From an uncultured Lachnospiraceae bacterium (GTDB taxonomy: Bacteria; Bacillota; Clostridia; Lachnospirales; Lachnospiraceae), in contig CABSEG010000007.1 of assembly GCA_902476645.1 (NCBI GenBank), positions 10,612 through 74,611 on the forward strand: a DNA stretch of 64,000 bases, read 5' to 3'. A model generated the notes under the pieces. The model did no database searches. It was given only the letters and a program-made list of their open reading frames with translations, and had not been told where the DNA came from. How positions within the stretch are numbered: position 1 is the stretch's first letter; each line of letters begins with the position of its first letter. Both the position numbers and the translations under genes were made by a program. Shown piece after piece: positions 45,181-52,400 of the stretch.

Positions 45181-46161
45181 ATGTCGTTTTCCAGTGAAGT
45201 TAAGGAAGAGCTGTCTTTACAGATCAGTCCCGCAAGGCATTGTCAAATTGCAGAGGTTGCCGCAATCATCAGCATGTGTGGGAAAGTTTCTATTTCCTGT
45301 TCCGGCGATTTTGCCCTGAGGGTGCAGACGGAAAATCTTGCAGTGGCCAGAAAGTACTTTACATTATTGAAAAAAACATTTAATATAGTTACTGAGGTTC
45401 AGGTAAGGCAGAATGCCGGTCAGAAAAGAACCAGAGCCTATACGATAGGAATAAAAAAGCATGAGGATTCGCTGCGTGTGCTACAGGCTGCGAAGCTTGT
45501 CAATCAAGATATGGAGATAGAAGAAAACCTTTCCCTGACGGATAATCTGGTGATTCAGAGGACCTGCTGTAAGCGGGCCTTTATCAGGGGAGCATTTTTA
45601 GCCACAGGCTCCATCAGCGATCCAAAGAAATTTTATCATTTTGAAATTGTGTGCGCAACCATACATAAAGCGGAGCAACTACAGGCCATAATCAACTCCT
45701 TTGAGGCGGAGGCGAAGATTGTACAGCGCAAAAAATATTATGTTGTATATCTGAAAGAAGGGGCTCAGATCGTTGATATGCTGAACGTCATGGAGGCGCA
45801 TACAGCCCTGATGAATCTGGAAAATGTAAGGATTCTGAAGGAAATGAGAAACGCAGTAAATCGGAAGGTGAACTGTGAGACAGCCAATATCCATAAAACG
45901 GTAAGTGCGGCTGTTAAGCAGATAGAAGATATTCAATATCTGCAATCCACCATAGGTTTGGAGAACCTTTCAGAGGGCTTAGAGGAGGTTGCCAGACTTC
46001 GACTGGAGCATCCTGAGGCCACTTTAAAAGAGCTTGGCATGATGCTGGTTCCACAGGTGGGAAAATCCGGAGTGAATCACAGGCTGCGAAAGTTAAGTAC
46101 GATAGCGGAAGAGCTAAGAGGAAGTAAGGAGGAGAATTATTATGACAAAAAGACACATTAA
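45181..46161 (+). CDS. whiA: WhiA, DNA-binding cell-division/sporulation regulator
   Basis: This 326-residue protein has an N-terminal degenerate LAGLIDADG homing-endonuclease fold (residues 1-210; R-G-A-F-L-A-T-G-S-I-S near 140) and a C-terminal helix-turn-helix (residues 230-320; T-L-K-E-L-G-M-M-L, K-S-G-V-N-H-R-L-R-K-L). It is the standard size. It follows rapZ by 10 bp. Its last 20 bp overlap the HPr-like gene, whose ribosome site (AGGAGGAG) is inside whiA. Confidence 0.95.
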   Translation: MSFSSEVKEELSLQISPARHCQIAEVAAIISMCGKVSISCSGDFALRVQTENLAVARKYFTLLKKTFNIVTEVQVRQNAGQKRTRAYTIGIKKHEDSLRVLQAAKLVNQDMEIEENLSLTDNLVIQRTCCKRAFIRGAFLATGSISDPKKFYHFEIVCATIHKAEQLQAIINSFEAEAKIVQRKKYYVVYLKEGAQIVDMLNVMEAHTALMNLENVRILKEMRNAVNRKVNCETANIHKTVSAAVKQIEDIQYLQSTIGLENLSEGLEEVARLRLEHPEATLKELGMMLVPQVGKSGVNHRLRKLSTIAEELRGSKEENYYDKKTH

Positions 46162-46396
46162 AATTCAGATTGCCAATGGTTTGGAGGCAAGGCCGGTGGC
46201 CCTGCTGGTACAGGTGGCCAGTCAATTTGAAAGCAGTATTTATGTGGAAGCCGGAGAAAAGAAGATTAATGCAAAAAGTATAATGGGTATGATGACACTG
46301 GGACTCTCAGCCGGAGAAGAGATCGTTGTATCTGCAGACGGCAGTGACGAGTCAGAGGCAATAGAGAAAGTAGAAAAATATTTAAGCGGCAATTAA
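46142..46396 (+). CDS. crh: Crh-like HPr homologue lacking His15
   Basis: This 84-residue protein has the HPr fold. The PTS phosphorylation site His15 is replaced by Glu (G-L-E-A-R-P), so it cannot act in PTS phosphotransfer. Ser46, the HPr kinase target, is kept (A-K-S-I-M-G-M-M). These two features define Crh, where Bacillus has Gln15. P-Ser-Crh is a co-effector of CcpA and regulates methylglyoxal synthase. Its place after rapZ and whiA matches the Bacillus yvcJ-yvcK-yvcL-crh order, apart from the missing yvcK. A strong terminator follows. Confidence 0.88.
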   Translation: MTKRHIKIQIANGLEARPVALLVQVASQFESSIYVEAGEKKINAKSIMGMMTLGLSAGEEIVVSADGSDESEAIEKVEKYLSGN

Positions 46397-46435
46397 GGTT
46401 TCACAGAGGTGGATTGGCATAGAACGAGGAAGAGT

Positions 46436-46489
46436 AACTCCTTTTGGTAGGAAGCGGCAGGTTTGGCTCCAGTACCAAAAGGAGTTTTT
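46436..46489 (+). terminator. Terminator of the murB-crh operon
   Basis: A perfect 14-bp stem, AACTCCTTTTGGTA (46436-46449) with TACCAAAAGGAGTT (46473-46486), ends in a T run; the loop is 23 bases. Confidence 0.85.
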
Positions 46490-46513
46490 CATTTCAGAAA
46501 ACAACAAAAACCA

Positions 46514-46542
46514 TTGACAGAAAGAAAAAAGTATGTTATCTT
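46514..46542 (+). promoter_or_regulatory. Promoter in front of a gene-free stretch
   Basis: A -35 TTGACA (46514-46519) and a -10 TATCTT (46537-46542), 17 bp apart, with TG one base upstream of the -10. No gene over 60 codons follows on this strand for about 770 bp. Confidence 0.6.
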
Positions 46543-46549
46543 CTATATA

Positions 46550-47042
46550 TCGTAAGAGATATAAAATATATTTTTTGAAAAAACAAACAGTAAATATGTA
46601 ACATTTCAATTGCAATTCTGCAAAGAAATCCCGAGAAGAAAAAATAAGATTTAAATAATAAATGGAGCATCCGTACCGAAGACATTTTTTATTTCATAGG
46701 AGAGGGTTCCCTTTTTGTGAAAATTCGGTTCCATGGTGCAAAAGTTAGATGGAGAACGAGTTAAAGGAAATTGGAACAGAAATTCTTTTTTAATATTCAA
46801 GAAACAGCATGTGAGGGCATTAGGAGCGGGCTATGGAATTGATCTCGCTAAGGAAAAAGTTACTTTTGGCTGGGATACAAAAAATTGAATTTTCATGTCC
46901 GGCGGATAAAGCTGCAAATACCCTAAAGAATTTCTGATCTACTGCTCCTAAAGCAGCGGGTAGAAAGCCGGACATTTTATATATATTCCTAAACTTTCCA
47001 TAATACAATCCTTTTAAAACGGGCATTTACAGTGCCCGTTTT
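46550..47042 (+). ncRNA. Candidate non-coding transcript, unassigned
   Basis: This AT-rich stretch of about 490 bases lies between a good promoter (46514-46542) and a terminator-like hairpin (47016-47042). It holds only a doubtful 51-codon frame at 46733-46888. A long-range 9-bp stem, ATGTCCGGC (46895-46903) with GCCGGACAT (46967-46975), encloses TACCC/GGGTA (46919-46923/46958-46962) and a small hairpin CTGCT/AGCAG. GCTGC (46911-46915) could alternatively pair with GCAGC (46953-46957). I could not match it to a known RNA family. Confidence 0.35.
47016..47042. terminator. Terminator-like hairpin
   Basis: AAAACGGGCA (47016-47025) pairs with TGCCCGTTTT (47033-47042) around a 7-base loop. T and A tracts within the stem allow function on either strand. 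Confidence 0.6.
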
Positions 47043-47255
47043 CCCCAAAGGAGAGTTCAGGTTTGTATCTGTAATTAGTATTAGAGAAAAGAGTATCTTC
47101 GTGAAAAAAACAATATGAGCGTGTGAGAGAAACATTTTGTATACAGTTATTACGAGATAAAATTTATATTTCATTTTGAAAGGGGGTGATGGACAGCGGA
47201 GTAGGTTGTATGTTCTATTGTAGCGGTAAAAAGTAGTATGCCAGATATAAAAATT
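47043..47255 (+). other. Gene-free leader region
   Basis: This AT-rich stretch lies between the hairpin at 47042 and the next promoter. It contains a near-perfect ribosome-binding sequence (AAAGGGGGTGAT, 47179-47190) overlapping an ATG that opens only 15 codons. Nothing else was recognised. Confidence 0.4.
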
Positions 47256-47264
47256 TGCTATAAT
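47256..47264 (+). promoter_or_regulatory. Extended -10 promoter of the CAP-domain gene
   Basis: TGC followed by TATAAT (47259-47264); the -35 is weak. It excludes the in-frame ATG at 47263 as the start. Confidence 0.6.
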
Positions 47265-47310
47265 GAAAAGAGACATCAAACCAAATCTGCAAAGGAAGGA
47301 AGTGAACGAG

Positions 47311-48876
47311 ATGGGAAAATTGAATAACAAATTGAGAAAAGGAGTGCTGTTAGTCACAGTATTGGCATTATGTGTGGATATGGGGAGTTTATCAGCCAAG
47401 GCTGACAGAAGAAATGTTTGGTTAAAAAAGTCCGGAAAAACCTATTATTATGGCAAAAAGGGAAAAAGGGTCACGGGTTTAAAGTTGATCAATGGGAAAA
47501 GCTATTTTTTTGACAAAAAGGGAGCCCTCTATAAAAAAGGGTGGAAGACGGTGAAGGGAAAAAAGTATTATTTTAAAAAGACTACCGGAGCGGCTGTCAC
47601 AGGGGCCGTAAAGATCGGAAAAAAGAGATATCTTTTTCAATCGAAAGGGCAGTTGACCGGTACCGGACTCCAAAAATACGGCAAAAAACGCTACTATACG
47701 AAAAAAGGAGTTATCCAGGCAGGACTAAAGTCAGTCAAGAATAAGATCTATTACTTTATGGTCAAGGGGCCAGCGGTGACTGGTTGGAAGAGCGTAAAGG
47801 GGAAAAAATACTATTTTGGTCCAAACGGTGTGGCAGTGACCGGAAAGCAAATCATTGGGGGAAAAACCTATCAGTTTTCCAAGAAAGGCGTGTTGCAAAA
47901 GGAGCTGTCTGCTGATTCAAATCCATCTGACCAAAACCCGGGAAATGTGCAAGAAACGCCGGGAAAAACCACTTGGCCCAACCGGAACCAACAAACGCCA
48001 GAACGACCAGTGGAACCCACAATACAGGATCCCAGTGTGACGGTACCAACGGTAAGCCAGGTAGAGAATACACAGGAAAATATGAATGAGGCGTATGCGA
48101 AGCTGCACCATACCATCGACCAGAGTCAGAACTATGTTGAGAGCTGGAACGCAGAGGATTGGGAGCCAACGGGATATAAAAGTTTCATGGCAGTTTTTGA
48201 AGAGGCAAAAGCTATGTTTGAAGCTACAGAGCGTGTGATTCTGGAGGATCGTAAATGGAGTTTGGTTTTCGATGCCAGTGAAGGTACTTTTGTAAGCAAA
48301 CAAAGAGAATTTGACCCGGCAAATTACCCGTATACGGCGACAGAGCTGTTGCAGGAAGCCGAGAAGCTGAAAGCATATGAAACACAGTGCCTTGTTTTGC
48401 AAAAGAAATTAATTTACTATCCGGAACAGTCTAAGGCTATTTTTAATGCAATTAATAAATATCGAATTTCTAAAGGAGTCAAGCCGTTGGTATGGTCAGA
48501 GAATCTTTCAATGACAGCAAGATTGGAATGTGGTTATCGGGTATTCTGTTATGACGGAAAGAACGAGGAATTTGTTAGAGGACATGGACTTAATCAATGT
48601 AGTTTTATTGGTACAGTATGGACTAGTTACGTAATAGATTCTTGGTTGAATAGTTCTTTACATGAACCGTGGCTTAGAGACGTTACAGATTTTTATGGAG
48701 CAGTAGCTGTTTATACATGCCAGAGTGACAAAGGAGTAATAAGTAAGGTAATCTTTGCTTCTTGGTCATGCGATGAAATGCCTACTTTTAGTGATGGCTC
48801 ATTAACCGTATCAGCTCCTGAAGAGCTTTGGACAACGATCTTAAATTGTGGAATAGACAGCACAATAATCCCATAA
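47311..48876 (+). CDS. Secreted cell-wall-binding-repeat protein with CAP/SCP-like domain
   Basis: This 521-residue exported protein has a signal peptide at about residues 1-31 (ends S-A-K-A). Residues 35-195 hold about eight lysine-rich cell-wall/choline-binding-type repeats (K-Y-Y-F, G-W-K-x-V-K-G-K-K-Y-Y-F, A-V-T-G). A Pro/Thr/Gln linker and a helical part lead to a CAP/SCP-like domain at about 375-505, with I-N-K-Y-R-x-S-K-G-V-K-P-L-V-W-S, R-G-H-G and W-L-N-S-S-L-H. CAP domains of bacteria often act at the cell surface, but the activity is unknown. The start at 47311 has AAGGAAGG upstream. Codon use becomes AT-richer in the last third. Confidence 0.82.
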   Translation: MGKLNNKLRKGVLLVTVLALCVDMGSLSAKADRRNVWLKKSGKTYYYGKKGKRVTGLKLINGKSYFFDKKGALYKKGWKTVKGKKYYFKKTTGAAVTGAVKIGKKRYLFQSKGQLTGTGLQKYGKKRYYTKKGVIQAGLKSVKNKIYYFMVKGPAVTGWKSVKGKKYYFGPNGVAVTGKQIIGGKTYQFSKKGVLQKELSADSNPSDQNPGNVQETPGKTTWPNRNQQTPERPVEPTIQDPSVTVPTVSQVENTQENMNEAYAKLHHTIDQSQNYVESWNAEDWEPTGYKSFMAVFEEAKAMFEATERVILEDRKWSLVFDASEGTFVSKQREFDPANYPYTATELLQEAEKLKAYETQCLVLQKKLIYYPEQSKAIFNAINKYRISKGVKPLVWSENLSMTARLECGYRVFCYDGKNEEFVRGHGLNQCSFIGTVWTSYVIDSWLNSSLHEPWLRDVTDFYGAVAVYTCQSDKGVISKVIFASWSCDEMPTFSDGSLTVSAPEELWTTILNCGIDSTIIP

Positions 48877-48952
48877 AGGATTCCAAAAAGCATCTTTTCT
48901 CAAAGGTGCCTAACCGCGTGAGTAATTATTAGGAAAGATAACACAAGGATGA

Positions 48953-48982
48953 AAAGAGCACCTAGATTAGGGTGCTCTTTTT
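48953..48982 (+). terminator. Terminator of the CAP-domain gene
   Basis: AAAGAGCACC (48953-48962) pairs with GGTGCTCTTT (48971-48980) around an 8-base loop, then TT. Confidence 0.8.
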
Positions 48983-49262
48983 ATGTGAAAACGTATATAA
49001 AGTGTTTTTGGAAAACTGTAAGTAAATACTATAGCTTCAATTTGTTAAGATATCTAATGGACTTTTACAACTGAATAAGCTACGTTGCAAAGCGGAAGTC
49101 TCATATACTATATTGACTCTCCAACTGTGTACAGAGTGTGTTAGACTCATTTACATACGGGAAAGGGACAATGAATTTTAAGTTCAGGATCTGATAGCGT
49201 TTAGAATGTTTCTCATTATGCTGTTCGCCTCTATTTACTCGTTACTAAGGAAAAGTAGTATA
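48983..49262. other. Gene-free AT-rich stretch
   Basis: No open frame, RNA or element is recognised here. It is bounded on both sides by terminator hairpins, which suggests a lost gene or a short transcript. Confidence 0.4.
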
Positions 49263-49304
49263 AAAATCACCTCTGTACTTTGACTGGATCTGAGGTGATT
49301 TTTT
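49263..49304. terminator. Orphan terminator hairpin
   Basis: AAAATCACCTC (49263-49273) pairs with GAGGTGATTTT (49292-49302), 18-base loop, followed by TT. No gene ends immediately upstream. Confidence 0.65.
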
Positions 49305-49329
49305 AATTCGGCAACCACTCCATAGGCAG

Positions 49330-49358
49330 TTGCTTTTGTAATATTGATATAGTATAAT
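49330..49358 (+). promoter_or_regulatory. Promoter of the giant surface protein gene
   Basis: A -35 TTGCTT (49330-49335) and a perfect -10 TATAAT (49353-49358) are 17 bp apart. Confidence 0.7.
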
Positions 49359-49431
49359 CCAAATTTTTTGTAAAGACTTCTGTTTTACAATACAGCACAA
49401 GGATTCTTTATATTTTAAAAGGAGGGACTAT

Positions 49432-52400
49432 ATGAAAAAGATAACTAAAAGGCTAATGTCCGTACTTCTAGTATTCACTATATTAGCGATCTCTCTGCTA
49501 CCAGAGGCAGGAATAATGGCTGCAAATGATATAGAATCCGCTACGATTACTTATGTGGTATCTGTTAAGCCCGTGAAACATGGGAAGGTGACAACAGACA
49601 AACAAGAGTACTATCCTGGAGAAAAGGTAGTGGTTTCTGTGGAACCGGACCAGGGATATCGTCTTCAAAAATTATGGGCTGAGAATCTGGATGGAGCTGG
49701 CATCAAGGTGCAGGCGCAAGACGGGGCATTTCAGTTCTCCATGCCGGAAGGAAACGTGAAAATCGCTGCGGTCATAGAGGAAGAACACAAAGAGACAGGA
49801 AGGCTAGGACAAGGAAAAAAGGTAACCGGAGAATCTGCGAAGGTAACCGGAAAATCTAAAGAGATACAGCAGTCAGAACGCCTCCGGTCTGAGACAACTA
49901 AGGACTTAGAAGAGCTTCGAAAATCAGAAAAAGAGCAGAAAAAAGGAAACGGTACACAGAAAAAACAAAAGCCCCCAAAAAACGAAGCTTCCGAAAACAA
50001 AAAAAAGATTGAGGAAGAAGTAGGTACCCCAAAATGGAAGGTACCCTTGCAGGCTGTCCAGGATAGGATAGCCAGGAGTGCGGCAGATGATGTGGACTAT
50101 GTATCGATTAAAAACAAGGCCAAGGGCTTGTTTCAAGGAGCTACAAAGATTTCAGACGGTATGGTTATACCGAATGATTACACAGGCTTTATGAGAAGAA
50201 CCACAGGTTTGGTTCCAACACTACATTTTGCCTATGATTCTACTTACGAGACCGCAGATAAGTCCTATCCCTCCATTATCTTAAAATCCGCATATAAGGA
50301 TGGAAGAATCAGCGTAACCTATCCAAGATCCTGCTTTTACAATGGCACTTGGGTTGACATTAAAGTAACAGCGACGGACTGGAAAAAGGATGGGGACAAG
50401 AACATCAACATGTTTTTTACCGGGGAGCGTCCAGGCGTCATGGTACAAAACTGTTCCTGGATCGAGCTGAAGTATGACTTTTATGTTGCGGGTACCACAA
50501 CACCCATCGTCGTGAAGGGCTATTCCACCTGGAAGGACATCGACTTTGACCAGGGGATTGTCCTGAAGGATGGTTTTGTAAGGACGAAAGCCAGCATCTA
50601 CGCAGTAGACGGGGCACAGTCAAACCTGGCATACCAGACCGTGAACGGAAACCCTTACTTCTTTGATGACCATAACTCTAACGCAACTGACCAGATGCCA
50701 GGGCATATGATTACAGCCCTGTACGAGGGCTCCACATTAAAGGCAGTCTATACCTTTGTCCGCCATACGGTGAGTACCGTGGGTGGTGGTGCGATTACCA
50801 ATGAGTCGGATAAGTACTTACCGGGGCCCGTCTCTATTCAGAAAAGGGTATCGGACAATGATGAGAAAATGGTGGCGGAGGACACTTTAAACCAGTCCCC
50901 AGAGCCGAGAAAAGAAGGGTTTACTTATACAATCACGGCCACGACAGCAGGGGAGACGGAAGATACCTATTATATGGCGTATAGTATACGAGATCCCTTT
51001 GTTGAAGCGTTAAATGTCAATACGGCTGGAATTACTATCATTGATGAGAAGGGCTCGAATGTGAAAGGGTGGTTTGATATCGGTATTTCCGGTAGTAATG
51101 TGCTAACCATAAGCGCAAAGAGCACTTCACTGCAAAACGCAGGCTTCTATGGAAAGGTATTTACCATCAATGTACCAGTAACGATTAAGGATTTTATAGA
51201 TCTACGGTCCTCCCAGTATTGGGATGTATCCAAAAATATGGCAGCATTCAGAAATCAGGCATATTTGGATTCGGATGCGTGTCAAGGGGAAATTTCCTCT
51301 AATCAAGTTACTACCTGGGTGCCATTAGAGATTCCAGACGGATATTTGATAGTCAATAAGGTTGAAGATGGGACAGATATTCCACTATCAGGAGTAACAT
51401 TCCAGGTTTATGAATGGAATGGAAATACATATAATACAACACCGTATGACATTTTGGATGATGGAAAAATAACAGGAACTTATCAGAGTACAAAGCCATA
51501 TATAATTACCACCACCAACCAAGGCAAATTCAAAGTGGTGGAAACCCAATCTTCACCAGATCACTTCAATCCGGGATGGAGTCAGGAGATCCAATATGAT
51601 GGCACAGCGGCTAAAACATTAACCTATTCCGTTACAAACGTGAAGATGGAGCCGAAAATCGCTGTTACCAAACTAGCAGACCGAACTACTATGGACGAGG
51701 ATGTAAAGATACCTGGTTGGTATAAGTACGGGGATAAGATTATTTATGCCATTGTGGTAAAAAATACCGGGAATGTGCCGGTGAAAAACCTAACGGTTAC
51801 AGACACCATGAGTGAAGATTTGCTAAAAGCTGTGGATCAAACAAATGCTACTTTTGATATTCCAGAGATGGTCACGACGGTAAAAGGAAAGTCTGTGACG
51901 GTGACGAAAAGTTCTGCTACCCAGGTTATTCTAAGTGGACTGGAGCCAGATGACAGCGTGCTTTTGACCTTTTCTGTAAATGTGGGAGAAAGGGATCAGG
52001 TGAAGGGCCTTCAGAACTTAATCAATCTGGATAATGTGGTCAAAGTGACGGGAATCTACCACAATGGTCACCAGGATACAAAGGTGCCGGAGGATGCGGA
52101 CGATACAGATAACGATAAGATAAACGTGTTTAATCCTTTGATCTCCATTACGAAGTTGGCAGACCGGACTATTGTGCAGTCTGGAGGGCTGAAGGAAGCA
52201 GGATGGTATGACTTCCAGGAAACAGTGACTTACTCTATGGAAGTCAAAAACTACGGAAACGTATCGGTACATGACTTGATGGTAACAGATACCTTAAGTG
52301 AAATACTGGCCGCTGCAGTTTATGTGGATAAGGCAGGTTTTACAGATAAGCAGCCCACAGAAACACATTCGGGAGAAAAAATACAGATTAAGAAGAAAGC

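Noticed and set aside
46733..46888. 51-codon plus-strand frame
   Set aside because: Weakly placed ribosome site, no recognisable homology; possibly a relic but not supported as a gene.
46887..46980. c-di-GMP-I (GEMM) riboswitch
   Set aside because: AAAGC, CTAAAG and GCAGC-GGGTAG are suggestive, but the GAAA tetraloop hairpin and its receptor arrangement are absent.
46820..47026. 68-codon minus-strand frame in the gene-free stretch
   Set aside because: No ribosome site and no family match, and its reading comes partly from the palindromic stem.
47263..47310. Upstream start of the CAP-domain gene
   Set aside because: The ATG at 47263 lies within the -10 element and would destroy the signal peptide.
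49080..49200. Insertion-sequence remnant in the gap before the surface protein
   Set aside because: No transposase frame, terminal inverted repeats or target duplication could be identified.
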